From Altererythrobacter sp. CAU 1644 (lineage in GTDB: Bacteria > Pseudomonadota > Alphaproteobacteria > Sphingomonadales > Sphingomonadaceae), in contig NZ_CP121106.1 of assembly GCF_029623755.1 (NCBI RefSeq), positions 1,127,001 through 1,191,000 of the forward strand: 64,000 nt of DNA, in the 5' to 3' direction. Positions 8,650 through 17,054 of the stretch are shown here, piece after piece (the stretch's first letter is position 1; each line of letters starts with the position of its first letter). The position numbers were made by a program, and so were the translations under genes. Below the pieces are notes generated by a model. It saw nothing but the letters and a program-made list of their open reading frames with translations, ran no database searches and had not been told where the DNA came from.

Positions 8650-9294
8650 TTAGGCGCGTGCAGCAGGCTTTTCCGATAGCAGGCTTGGGTATTGGAGATG
8701 CGCTGCCAGCCGGGCAAGATCGGCCAGGCTGAAGGTATCGTCGAACACCACGCCATACTCGCGCAGCTTGCGCCAGCGGACCTTGGCGCGCACTTCGGGC
8801 AGGGCGTCGCCGCCGATACGGACGCTCTGGTCGATGGCGAAAAGAGCGTCGCACTCGATCCGGGCGCCCTGTTGCGAAACATTCCTGATCGTCGCCAGTT
8901 GGCGCGTCAGTCCTGCGGAAATGGTGATCGGAAACTCGATCATCAGACGTACGGGCCGTTTAGGGTATTGCCCGACTTCGGCCACCAGCTTGTCGACATC
9001 GACCGCGAACTCGAACTCGAAGCCCGCCTCGCGGGTCCGCGACCACACGCGCCGCATCTCATAGGTCTGCCCGCTCTGCAGTTCCAGGCTGACATGCTCG
9101 CAATCGGGCAGGTCGTGGAACAGGCGGAGGCTGACGCCGGTCGCCGATACATCCCTTATGACACAGATGAATTCGCCTTTGGTGCAGACCAGCTTGGCAG
9201 CGCGGATCAGGAGGGTGAAGCGCGGGGAGCCGCGTTCTTCCGCCACATCCGGATCATCGCTTGCACTATTCGGGCGAGCCGCCGCGTAGTCCAT
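8650..9294 (-). CDS. Protein with two PilZ-like domains
   Basis: A 214-residue cytoplasmic protein with no membrane span. Residues about 23-110 hold a first PilZ-like unit (RFTLLIRAAK then IRDVSATGVSLRL) and residues about 112-200 a second (RPVRLMIEFP then IRNVSQQGARIEC). PilZ domains bind cyclic di-GMP through an RxxxR motif and a [D/N]xSxxG motif. The DVSATG and NVSQQG segments are present, whereas the arginine motif is weak in both copies, so c-di-GMP binding is not assured. It stands alone between the flavoprotein gene and tRNA-Leu. Confidence 0.78.
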   Translation of the reverse strand: MDYAAARPNSASDDPDVAEERGSPRFTLLIRAAKLVCTKGEFICVIRDVSATGVSLRLFHDLPDCEHVSLELQSGQTYEMRRVWSRTREAGFEFEFAVDVDKLVAEVGQYPKRPVRLMIEFPITISAGLTRQLATIRNVSQQGARIECDALFAIDQSVRIGGDALPEVRAKVRWRKLREYGVVFDDTFSLADLARLAAHLQYPSLLSEKPAARA

Positions 9295-9511
9295 TCCTGC
9301 AATCCCCTGGCAGCGCGGCTCATTGCAGCCGACCCATTTTGTTTACGCTGCGATACTTAACTAGCTCGCTCTATAGACCTAGGGGTTAAGGCGGAGATAA
9401 CGGGCGCCTTATTGTTGTAATAGGGCGCAGCGCGGCAAGTAATCGCGCTGATCTATACTGGCATAGGGATGCGGGTTTGGTGGAACTCCGCCGAGGATCG
9501 TTCCGCTGCGA

Positions 9512-9598
9512 TGGTGCGGGTGGTGGGACTCGAACCCACACGATCTATAGGATCAGGGGATTTTAAGTCCCCGGCGTCTACCATTCCGCCACACCCGC
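9512..9598 (-). tRNA. tRNA-Leu (anticodon UAA)
   Basis: On the minus strand the sequence begins GCGGGTGTGGCGGAATGG and ends with the T-arm GGTTCGAGTCC and acceptor CACCCGC, discriminator A and an encoded CCA (9512-9514). The anticodon loop CTTAAAA sits on a GGGGA/TCCCC stem, giving anticodon UAA. A long variable arm is present, as expected for a class II leucine tRNA. Length is 87 nt with CCA. Confidence 0.97.
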
Positions 9599-9687
9599 TC
9601 GGGCCGAGCCTCTAGCGGGCCGACACGCGCTCCGCAATCGCGGCTGACCGTCCTAGCCTGAATTCGACGCCTGCCTGCAGGCGTGGC

Positions 9688-9969
9688 CTAGTTCTCGTTG
9701 AGGCGGCGGCGCATTTCCTTGCCCGCCTTGAAATATGGTACCCGCTTGGCCGGGACATCGACCGTTTCCCCGGTGCGAGGATTTCGGCCCGAGCGCGCCT
9801 CGCGCTCACGCGTGGAGAAGGCGCCGAAACCGCGCAGTTCCACGCGACCACCCTCGGCCAGTCGCTGGGCGATTTCCTCGAAGAAGATGTCGACCACCTG
9901 TTCGACTTCTTCCGCGCGTAATTCGGGATTGTCCTTGTGAAGTGCCTGAAGCAATTCGGATCTGATCAT
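9688..9969 (-). CDS. ihfB: Integration host factor beta subunit
   Basis: A 93-residue HU/IHF-fold protein starting [10 protein letters not shown], with the DNA-intercalating arm [29 protein letters not shown]. The N-terminus and the arm sequence favour IhfB (HimD) over HU. The protein bends DNA as a heterodimer with IhfA (not in this window) and acts in recombination, replication and promoter architecture. I chose the ATG at 9969 because GGGAGAG lies about 5 bp before it; the frame extends to 9993 with a non-conserved MVAGRESG. IHF could also assist the tyrosine integrase of the island at 45-60 kb. Confidence 0.92.
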   Translation of the reverse strand: MIRSELLQALHKDNPELRAEEVEQVVDIFFEEIAQRLAEGGRVELRGFGAFSTREREARSGRNPRTGETVDVPAKRVPYFKAGKEMRRRLNEN

Positions 9970-10157
9970 GCCACTCTCCCGGCCGGCCACCACCTCAGCT
10001 CGACCGATTTCGCGAGCAACGCCCGCGGGTTACATTGAGCTGCCCGACCCGTTAGCCGCCCAATTCAGAAAGTGCATGGTGCCAGAGCAGCCCGAAGATC
10101 GCAATATTCGACGGCCCGAATCTGCGTAAAATTGTAATTACGCTCCAGTTTCGGGGA

Positions 10158-10493
10158 TTAAATCGTTTTTTCAACGAGTTGCGAGAGATCGATTCCCAAC
10201 CGGTCCATCCGCGCGCGGACTTCAGGCCATTCCCGCTTGAGGAAATGCTCGCGCTCGCGCGCCCTGAGCTGTTCGGCAGCGCCCTTGACCACGTACATGC
10301 CGACTCCGCGCTGCACTTCGACCAGCCCATCGTTTTGGAATTGCTGGTAGGCTTTCGCCACTGTCAGCGGATTGGCACCCTGCTCAGCTGCCAGGGCGCG
10401 AACCGACGGCAGCATTTCGCCTTCGGGATAGATACCCTCGATGATTGACGCTGCAATCTGGTCGCGCAGCTTCAAATAGACCGGTCTGCTCAT
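10158..10493 (-). CDS. GntR family transcriptional regulator, YtrA subfamily
   Basis: An 111-residue regulator with a GntR winged helix: VYLKLRDQIAASIIEGIYPEGEMLPSVRALA, then ANPLTVAKAYQQFQNDGLVEVQRGVGMYV, and a short C-terminal helix of about 40 residues instead of a ligand domain. This short form is the YtrA subfamily, which usually represses a neighbouring ABC transporter operon. Here no ABC genes adjoin; the divergent neighbour is a POT peptide transporter. The start at 10493 is preceded by AGGGAAGA; the longer frame to 10568 is unlikely. An imperfect inverted repeat lies directly upstream (10511-10534). Confidence 0.88.
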   Translation of the reverse strand: MSRPVYLKLRDQIAASIIEGIYPEGEMLPSVRALAAEQGANPLTVAKAYQQFQNDGLVEVQRGVGMYVVKGAAEQLRAREREHFLKREWPEVRARMDRLGIDLSQLVEKTI

Positions 10494-10510
10494 TGTCTTC
10501 CCTCGCTCAA

Positions 10511-10534
10511 GGTGCATCAGTGCCATAATACACC
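10511..10534. promoter_or_regulatory. Candidate operator of the YtrA-type regulator
   Basis: GGTGCA and TACACC form an imperfect inverted repeat (one mismatch) with a 12-bp spacer, 17 bp upstream of the regulator start and within the divergent region shared with the POT transporter. On the minus strand TATTAT (10525-10530) within it resembles a -10 box, so binding here could give autorepression. Assigned by position and symmetry only. Confidence 0.3.
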
Positions 10535-10679
10535 AGTGCGCGTCAAGTTCCCCTTGCGGCAAATGCAACAGGTTACGACTGAAACTAAGGCTTCACTTAG
10601 GCGAAAGAGGCGCTAGGGTGCGCGTCGATAAGCGGGCGGTCGCCTCCCGCACAAAGAAACTACCAGGGAGAGTCCACTC

Positions 10680-12335
10680 GTGACCCTTGAAGAGATCATT
10701 GTCGCCTGCGCGGCATCCTTCCTCGTGCTGCTGCTGATCGGCGGCGCGACGATCGTAACCTCGTCCAAAGCCGAATTCGCCGGACATCCGAAGGGGTTGT
10801 TCGTCCTATTCTTCGCCGAAATGTGGGAGCGCTTCTCATATTACGGCATGCGCGCGCTGCTGATCTTCTACCTGACGCAGCACTGGCTCTACAATGACGA
10901 GAAGGCCTCGGTCATCTACGGCGCCTATACCGCGCTGGTCTATATTGCTCCGGTGCTGGGCGGCTATCTGGCCGACAAATACCTCGGCCAGCGCAAGGCG
11001 GTGCTGTTCGGTGCAGTGCTCCTGACCATCGGCCACTTCCTGATGGCCTTCGAAGGCGATGCGGGTGCCGGCCACACGGCCAACCCGATGATCAATGTCT
11101 TCTGGGCCGCCCTTGCCTTCATCATCGTCGGCTCGGGCTTCCTCAAGGCGAACATCTCGGTCATCGTCGGCCAGCTCTACCCGCGCACCGATGTGCGCCG
11201 CGACGGTGCCTATACCATTTTCTATATGGGAATTAACGTCGGCGCCGCAGTCGGCACGATCATCGCCGGCTACCTCGGCCAGACCTATGGCTGGGCCTAC
11301 GGCTTCGGTGCTGCCGGTATCGGCATGCTGCTCGGCCTGGTCGTATTTATCGTGTTCAAGCCGCTGTTGATGGGCAAGGGCGAAAGCTCGGTGCCCGAGA
11401 AGCTCGAAGCACCCTATATGGGCATGAAGTTCGAGTGGTTTCTCTACATCGTCGGCTTCGCCGCAGTCGCCGTGACCTGGTGGCTGGTGCAGAACCAGGC
11501 CGTGGTCGGATCGATCCTCGGCGTCTTCGGCCTTGCGCTGGTGGCCTATGTGATCTGGGAGGCGATCAAGATCGGCGGGCACGACCGCGACCGGATCTTC
11601 GCCGCGATGTTCCTGATCATCGGTTCAATCCTGTTCTGGGCGCTGTTCGAACAGGCGGGCTCCTCGCTCAACCTCTTCACCGATCGCTATGTCGACCGCC
11701 AGGGCGTGTCGGCTTCGATCTTCCAGTCGATCAACCCGATCTACATCATCGCGCTGGCGCCCCTGTTTGCCGGTCTGTGGACCTGGCTGGGCAAGAAGGG
11801 GCTGGAACCGTCCACGCCCGCCAAGTTTGGCCTGGCGATGATCCAGCTCGGCGCAGGTTTCCTGGTTCTGGTGATCGGGGCCAATTCGGTCGGGATGGCG
11901 AACATGACCCCGGTCATCTTCGTGTTTCTGATCTACCTGCTCCACACCACCGGCGAGCTGTGCCTCAGCCCGGTCGGCCTTTCGGCGATGAACCGGCTCG
12001 CTCCGGCCCATATGGCCTCGCTCATCATGGGTACCTGGTTCTTCGCTTCGGCAACCGGCAATTTCGTTGCCGGCCTGATCGCCGCCGCGACCGGTTCGGA
12101 GGCGGCTTCGGGCGAAGGCGCGTCGAAGGAAACCGTCTTGGCGGTCTACAACCAGATCGGCTGGATCGCGGTTGGCGTCGGCGTCGGCGTCATCGTGATC
12201 AGCCCGCTGATCAAGAAGCTGATGCACCTCGACACGCTCAAGGATGAAGACATCGATCATGAACTGCTCGGCCACGCCGAGTTGGGCGAACCACAGGCCG
12301 GGGGGATCCATCCGGCCACCAAGCCACAAGGCTGA
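10680..12335 (+). CDS. POT/PTR family proton-coupled oligopeptide transporter
   Basis: A 551-residue membrane protein with about 14 helices, in the range for bacterial POT carriers. It holds the PTR signature FFAEMWERFSYYGMRALL (ExxER proton-coupling motif) and GVLADKYLG-like ADKYLGQRKAV in the loop between helices. It imports di- and tripeptides with protons through the inner membrane. The start is GTG at 10680, with GGGAGAG 7-8 bp upstream. A strong intrinsic terminator follows the stop. It is divergent from the YtrA-type regulator and is downstream-linked only to the amidohydrolase pair, which begins after the terminator. Confidence 0.93.
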   Translation: MTLEEIIVACAASFLVLLLIGGATIVTSSKAEFAGHPKGLFVLFFAEMWERFSYYGMRALLIFYLTQHWLYNDEKASVIYGAYTALVYIAPVLGGYLADKYLGQRKAVLFGAVLLTIGHFLMAFEGDAGAGHTANPMINVFWAALAFIIVGSGFLKANISVIVGQLYPRTDVRRDGAYTIFYMGINVGAAVGTIIAGYLGQTYGWAYGFGAAGIGMLLGLVVFIVFKPLLMGKGESSVPEKLEAPYMGMKFEWFLYIVGFAAVAVTWWLVQNQAVVGSILGVFGLALVAYVIWEAIKIGGHDRDRIFAAMFLIIGSILFWALFEQAGSSLNLFTDRYVDRQGVSASIFQSINPIYIIALAPLFAGLWTWLGKKGLEPSTPAKFGLAMIQLGAGFLVLVIGANSVGMANMTPVIFVFLIYLLHTTGELCLSPVGLSAMNRLAPAHMASLIMGTWFFASATGNFVAGLIAAATGSEAASGEGASKETVLAVYNQIGWIAVGVGVGVIVISPLIKKLMHLDTLKDEDIDHELLGHAELGEPQAGGIHPATKPQG

Positions 12336-12350
12336 TCCAAGGCTAGCGAA

Positions 12351-12383
12351 GGGCGCGGGTTGATCCCCGCGCCCTTTTCTTTT
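12351..12383 (+). terminator. Intrinsic terminator after the POT transporter
   Basis: A perfect 9-bp GC-rich stem (GGGCGCGGG and CCCGCGCCC) with a 6-nt loop is followed at once by TTTTCTTTT. It begins 15 bp after the transporter stop. Confidence 0.9.
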
Positions 12384-12406
12384 CAGCACCACAGACCGGA
12401 GCACGC

Positions 12407-13801
12407 ATGTCCCTCCCCATCCGATCCCTTCCCATCGCAGCGCTGGCAATCGCGCTCGCGGCATGTTCGACCGGCAAAGGCGTTGACGCCGAGGTCAAGA
12501 GCGCCTCGGCAAATGCGCAGCCCGCGTCAGAAGGCGAGGCGCCGTTTCCATCGACCTACAAGCCCTATCCGGGTCAACCGACTGCACTGGTCGGTGCGAC
12601 GATCTACGATGGCACCGGCAGGCGGATCGACAATGGCGTGGTGTTCTTCAGCGGCGGAACGATCCAGTCGATCGGCGGGCCGGACACGCCGATCCCTGCC
12701 GACATCGCAGTCTTCGACGGGACGGGAAAGTTCGTCACCCCCGGCATCATCGACATCCATTCGCACCTGGGGGACTACCCGACACCATCGGTCGATGCGC
12801 ATTCCGATGGCAATGAGGCGACCGCGCCGACCACGCCCGATGTCTGGGCAGAGCATTCGGTCTGGCCGCAGGACCCGGGCTTCAGCCGGGCGCTTGCCAA
12901 TGGCGGCATCACTTCGCTCCAGATCCTGCCGGGCTCGGCCAACCTGATGGGCGGCCGCACGGTGACGCTCAAGAACGTGCCGAGCCGTACTGTCCAGGGG
13001 ATGAAGTTTCCCGGCGCGCCGCATGGATTCAAGATGGCCTGCGGCGAGAATCCGAAGCGCGTCTACGGCGGCAAGGGGCGCAAGCCGTCGACCCGCATGG
13101 GCAACTTCGCGGTCAACCGGCAGACCTGGCTCGAGGCGAAAGCTTATGCCCAAGACGATGATCGCAAGCGCGACCTCGGCAAGGAAACGCTGGCCGGAGT
13201 CCTCGATGGAGAGATCCTCGTCCACAACCATTGCTATCGCGCCGACGAGATGGCGCTCGTGATGGATATGGCGAAGGAGATGGGATACCGGGTTTCAGCC
13301 TTTCACCACGCCATCGAGAGCTACAAGATCGGCGATCTGCTGCGCGGACACGGCGCCTGCAGCGCAGTGTGGGCCGACTGGTACGGCTTCAAGATGGAAA
13401 GTTACGACGGCATTCCCGAGAACGCCGCTCTGATCCACAACCAGGGGGCCTGCGTCGTAATCCACTCGGACGACGAAAACGGCATCCAGCGCCTCAACCA
13501 GGAGGCCGCAAAGGCACAGGCTGCAGGCAGGCGGATGGGGATCGACATCGCTGACGGCGATGTGATCGCCTGGATCACCCTCAACGCCGCCAAGGCGATG
13601 GGTATCGCCGAGATGACCGGCAGCCTCGAGCAGGGCAAGATGGCCGATGTGGTGCTGTGGAATGGCGACCCGCTGTCGGTCTACTCGCGCCCCGAGAAGG
13701 TCTGGATCGATGGCGCCTTGATGTATGATGCGCTTGATCGAAAGCGGCGGCCGGTCAGCGATTTCGAGCTCGGCCAGCCCGGCGAAGGAGACGTGAAATG
13801 A
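12407..13801 (+). CDS. Amidohydrolase-superfamily lipoprotein, metal site intact
   Basis: A 464-residue protein with a lipoprotein signal (hydrophobic stretch, lipobox LAAC at residues 19-22), so it is probably envelope-anchored. The metal-dependent hydrolase core is complete by inspection: HxH in DIHSHLG, VHNHCYRADE, the FHHAIE histidine and the aspartate in VIHSDDEN. It resembles imidazolonepropionase/dihydroorotase-like amidohydrolases that act on cyclic amides or peptides; substrate unknown. The stop overlaps the start of the next amidohydrolase by 4 bp. Nearness to a peptide transporter suggests peptide-derived substrates, but a terminator separates the two units. Confidence 0.85.
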   Translation: MSLPIRSLPIAALAIALAACSTGKGVDAEVKSASANAQPASEGEAPFPSTYKPYPGQPTALVGATIYDGTGRRIDNGVVFFSGGTIQSIGGPDTPIPADIAVFDGTGKFVTPGIIDIHSHLGDYPTPSVDAHSDGNEATAPTTPDVWAEHSVWPQDPGFSRALANGGITSLQILPGSANLMGGRTVTLKNVPSRTVQGMKFPGAPHGFKMACGENPKRVYGGKGRKPSTRMGNFAVNRQTWLEAKAYAQDDDRKRDLGKETLAGVLDGEILVHNHCYRADEMALVMDMAKEMGYRVSAFHHAIESYKIGDLLRGHGACSAVWADWYGFKMESYDGIPENAALIHNQGACVVIHSDDENGIQRLNQEAAKAQAAGRRMGIDIADGDVIAWITLNAAKAMGIAEMTGSLEQGKMADVVLWNGDPLSVYSRPEKVWIDGALMYDALDRKRRPVSDFELGQPGEGDVK

Positions 13802-15099
13802 AGCGCGCCCTGATTCTCGCCGCAACCTCGGCGCTGGCATTCGCCGCCCCAGCCGCCGCGCAGGATGTTGCCATTACCGGCGTTACTGTGGCGACGGGAG
13901 ACGGCTCCGAGCCGATCGCGCAGGGCGCGGTCGTCATCCGTTCCGGCAAAGTGGTCTTTGCCGGGCCCGCACGGGACATGCCCGCCGTCCCGTCCGGCAT
14001 CGTGATCGACGGCAGTGGCGCCTGGGTCACGCCGGGTCTCGTCGCGGCCGCTACCGACCTCGGGCTTTACGACGTTGGGGCGGTCAGCGAGAGCAACGAC
14101 AAGTCGGCCAGCAAATCGCGTTTCAACGCTGCGCTCGACATCGCGCCCGCCGTCAATTCGGCTTCGCAGCATGTCATGGTGAGCCGCGCCGCGGGACTGA
14201 CGCGGGCCATCGTCGTCCCCAGCCATGGCGGGTCACTGTTCGCGGGCCAGGGTGCGGTGATCGATCTCGGCGCCGATCCCGATCCGGTCCAGCAGGCGCG
14301 TGTGCTGCAATTGGTGGAGATGGGCGAAGGCGGGGCCAAGAGCGCGGGCGGCGGACGCGCCGCTGCCTATGTCGAATTGCGTAATGCCCTGCGCGAGGCG
14401 CGCGACTTCCTCGCCGGCAGGTGGAGCGGCGAGGACAACCTGCTCACTGCCGCCGACGCCGAGGCGCTGGGGCCGCTTGTCACCGGGCGGCAGAAGATGT
14501 TCGTCGAAGTTGAAAGCGCGCTCGACATTCGCGCGATGCTCGATTTCAAGCGCGAGTTTCCGCAGCTCGACATGGTCCTCGTTGGCGCCAGCGAGGGCTG
14601 GCTCGCCGCCGACGAGATTGCGGCCGCCGGCGTCCCGGTAATCGCCGATGCTCTCGACGACCTGCCCGTCACTTTCGAAGAACTCGCCGCTACCCAGAGC
14701 AATGTCGGTCGCATGACAAGGGCCGGCGTCAAGGTTGCGATCGGGCGCCTCTCCGGCTCGACCAATTCGCAGCCGCGCAGCCTCGCGCAGTTCGCAGGCA
14801 ATCTCGTGGCTTTGACCAAGGTTCCAGGGGCCAGCGGTTTGAGCTGGGGGCAGGCACTGGCTGCGATCACTTCCATCCCCGCGGAAATCGCCGGCCAGCG
14901 CGGCAAGTTCGGCGTGCTCAAGCCCGGGGCTGTAGGGGACCTGGTGGTGTGGGATGGCGATCCGCTCGAGGTCTCGACCGCGCCGGTGCGGGTCTTCATC
15001 GAGGGGATCGAACAACCGCTCGACAATCATCAGACGCGGCTGCGCGAGCGCTATCGAGATCTGGACGAAAGCGAACTGCCCAAGGCGTACGACTGGTAG
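13798..15099 (+). CDS. Exported amidohydrolase paralogue lacking metal-binding residues
   Basis: A 433-residue protein with a Sec signal peptide (MKRALILAATSALAFAAPAAAQ). The fold is that of the upstream gene: the beta-rich N-terminal half (AITGVTVATGDGSEPI), AWVTPGLV, and the C-terminal GDLVVWDGDPLEVSTAPVRVFIEG. Where the active family has PGIIDxHxH this protein reads PGLVAAATDLG, and I see no equivalents of the HNH, HH or HSD ligands further on. It is therefore probably not a hydrolase and may be a structural or regulatory partner of the upstream enzyme, with which it is translationally coupled (ATGA overlap). Confidence 0.82.
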   Translation: MKRALILAATSALAFAAPAAAQDVAITGVTVATGDGSEPIAQGAVVIRSGKVVFAGPARDMPAVPSGIVIDGSGAWVTPGLVAAATDLGLYDVGAVSESNDKSASKSRFNAALDIAPAVNSASQHVMVSRAAGLTRAIVVPSHGGSLFAGQGAVIDLGADPDPVQQARVLQLVEMGEGGAKSAGGGRAAAYVELRNALREARDFLAGRWSGEDNLLTAADAEALGPLVTGRQKMFVEVESALDIRAMLDFKREFPQLDMVLVGASEGWLAADEIAAAGVPVIADALDDLPVTFEELAATQSNVGRMTRAGVKVAIGRLSGSTNSQPRSLAQFAGNLVALTKVPGASGLSWGQALAAITSIPAEIAGQRGKFGVLKPGAVGDLVVWDGDPLEVSTAPVRVFIEGIEQPLDNHQTRLRERYRDLDESELPKAYDW

Positions 15100-15154
15100 G
15101 GTCTTGCGATAAGCCCGATCTTGTGGCCAACTTGCCGCAACGGGAGGTGGGGCC

Positions 15155-15832
15155 ATGAATAACGCGTTGATCGAACTCGTCGCGGCAAATATCACGTTTG
15201 TCGGGCTGCATTTCGCGATGTCGCATCCCTTGCGCGCTCCGCTTGTCGGCGTCGTGGGCGAGAAGTTGTTCCCCGCGCTCTACTCGCTCGTCAGCTTTGC
15301 CGCGCTGGCGTGGGTCTATCTCGCCTACAAGGCTGCGCCCGCAGTGGATCTCGGCGGATCGGGCGAGGCGGGATGGATGGCCGCCACGATCCTGACGTTG
15401 CCGGCGATGGTCCTCTTCGCAGGATCATTCGCGGGCAATCCCGCCATGCCCGCCCCGGGGGCGGAGGCGCAGGCGCGCAAGGAGCCTCGCGGGGTCTTCC
15501 TCGTCACCCGCCATCCGATGATGTGGGGCTTCGGCCTGTGGGCACTGACGCATGTCATCCTGTTCTGGAGCCTGCGGAGCGTCATCACCGCGGTGGCGAT
15601 GAGAATCCTCGCGCTGGTCGGTGCGCATCTGCAGGACCGCAAGAAGGAAGCCTTGATGGGCGAAGCCTGGGCCGAATGGGAATCGAAGACCAGTTACTGG
15701 CCACGCTGGGGCAAGCTTTTTACGGTCGGCATGAAATGGTGTGCTGCGGGAATCGTCGTTTGGCTGCTGTTTACCTTCGCACATATTCATGCTGCAGGGG
15801 TCCCGGCAGGCATCTGGCGATGGCTTGGGTAA
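15155..15832 (+). CDS. NnrU family membrane protein
   Basis: A 225-residue inner-membrane protein with about five to six spans. It carries the NnrU/isoprenylcysteine-methyltransferase-like core: GLHFAMSHPLR near the N-terminus and TRHPMMWGFGLWALTH in the middle, with a conserved RHPM motif. NnrU was named from denitrifiers, where it is linked to nitrite and nitric-oxide metabolism, and it is widespread in alphaproteobacteria without denitrification; its activity is unknown. GGGAGG 6-7 bp before the ATG supports this start. No denitrification genes are near. Confidence 0.85.
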   Translation: MNNALIELVAANITFVGLHFAMSHPLRAPLVGVVGEKLFPALYSLVSFAALAWVYLAYKAAPAVDLGGSGEAGWMAATILTLPAMVLFAGSFAGNPAMPAPGAEAQARKEPRGVFLVTRHPMMWGFGLWALTHVILFWSLRSVITAVAMRILALVGAHLQDRKKEALMGEAWAEWESKTSYWPRWGKLFTVGMKWCAAGIVVWLLFTFAHIHAAGVPAGIWRWLG

Positions 15833-15902
15833 ATTTCCAACTAACTGATTGTATAGGGGAGTTTGAAAGGGCATGAAGCCAGTGGGGGTGTAAGGAGTTG
15901 AA

Positions 15903-17054
15903 ATGGGCCTGCCGCTTGCCTCCATTGTCTTGTTGTCTTCCCCCCTCCCGACAGCGCCGGAATTCCCGGTCGAACAGCCGATCTTCTATCAGTCGGACGA
16001 AACAGCGGCTGATACCCAGGGAGGCGAAGAGTACGGCACCGGAGACCCGCCGGCTGGCACGCAGGCCGAAGCACCGGTCGAGGGCGCAATCGTGGTTACA
16101 GGCGACGCTCCGCCTCCGCCGGGCGACCCGCTCGAGGACATCAATCTCAAGAGCTTCGAGCTCACCCAGAACGTCGACCAGGCGCTCGTCGCGCCGCTTG
16201 CCGATGCCTATGAGGAAGAACTGCCCAAACCCCTCCGCCGGGGCCTGAGGAACTTCCTGCGCAATCTGCTCGAGCCGGTGAATTTTCTCAATTACATGCT
16301 CCAGCTGAAGCCCGGCAAGGCTGCCGAGACGCTCGGCCGGTTCACCATCAACTCGACCATCGGCGTCGCGGGCCTGATCGATGTGGCGAAGAAGGAGCCG
16401 TTCAACCTGCCCTATCGTCGCAACGGCTTTGCCAACACGCTTGGTTATTACGGCGTCGGTCCTGGCCCCTTCCTCGTCCTCCCGCTGGTCGGGGCGACGA
16501 CGCTACGCGATGTCCTTGGCAGCGGGATCGACCAGGCGGTCCTCCCTTTCGCGGTCGGTGCGCCGTTCAACACGCCATATTACGGGATTCCGGCTTACAC
16601 GGTGAACTCGCTCGAATTCCGGATCGAGTTCGACGAAAAACTGCAGAAGATCAACGACAGCGTCGATCCCTATTCCTCGATGCGCGAAACCTATCTGTGC
16701 CAGCGCGAAGCGGAAATTGCCGCGCTCAAGAACCGCCCGCCGCCGCGCGATTGCAGCCTCGAGGCGCTGTTCCCTGACGAATATGGGCTGGCGCCGTCTG
16801 CCACGGCAACCACCCCGTTCCAGGCCGGTGCGCCGGTCGAGGAAAACGCCCCGGTCGTATCGGATGGAGAGGCCAACCCCGCAGAAAGCGCGCCTGTCCA
16901 AGTTTTCGAAATCCCGCCTGCCACGAATGTCGAGCCAGCTGCGCCCGCCGAAGCCCCGGTCGTCGAGACAGAACCGGCTTCGTCAATCACCCTTGAAAAC
17001 GGCTGCGCGCTTCTCGAGCAGGGCGTCGATGCCCTCCATGTGGTCTCCTGTTAG
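15903..17054 (+). CDS. mlaA: MlaA/VacJ family outer-membrane phospholipid-transport protein with long C-terminal extension
   Basis: A 383-residue protein. The MlaA core spans about residues 75-265: DPLEDINLKSFE, LRNFLRNLLEPVNFLNYMLQ, LGRFTINSTIGVAGLIDVA, and the GYYGVGPGPFLVLPLVGATTLRD segment. MlaA forms the outer-membrane part of the Mla system that removes misplaced phospholipids. Residues 1-20 are hydrophobic but lack a clear lipobox cysteine, and about 55 low-complexity residues precede the core. The tail after residue 290 is rich in Ala, Pro and Glu. The last 72 bp overlap the end of the enoyl-CoA hydratase gene on the other strand. The start has AAGGAG 5-6 bp upstream. Confidence 0.87.
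   Translation: MGLPLASIVLLSSPLPTAPEFPVEQPIFYQSDETAADTQGGEEYGTGDPPAGTQAEAPVEGAIVVTGDAPPPPGDPLEDINLKSFELTQNVDQALVAPLADAYEEELPKPLRRGLRNFLRNLLEPVNFLNYMLQLKPGKAAETLGRFTINSTIGVAGLIDVAKKEPFNLPYRRNGFANTLGYYGVGPGPFLVLPLVGATTLRDVLGSGIDQAVLPFAVGAPFNTPYYGIPAYTVNSLEFRIEFDEKLQKINDSVDPYSSMRETYLCQREAEIAALKNRPPPRDCSLEALFPDEYGLAPSATATTPFQAGAPVEENAPVVSDGEANPAESAPVQVFEIPPATNVEPAAPAEAPVVETEPASSITLENGCALLEQGVDALHVVSC

Noticed and set aside
9600..9687. Possible small gene or RNA between tRNA-Leu and ihfB
   Set aside because: Only 88 bp, no start/stop pair with a ribosome site and no hairpin plus T-run.
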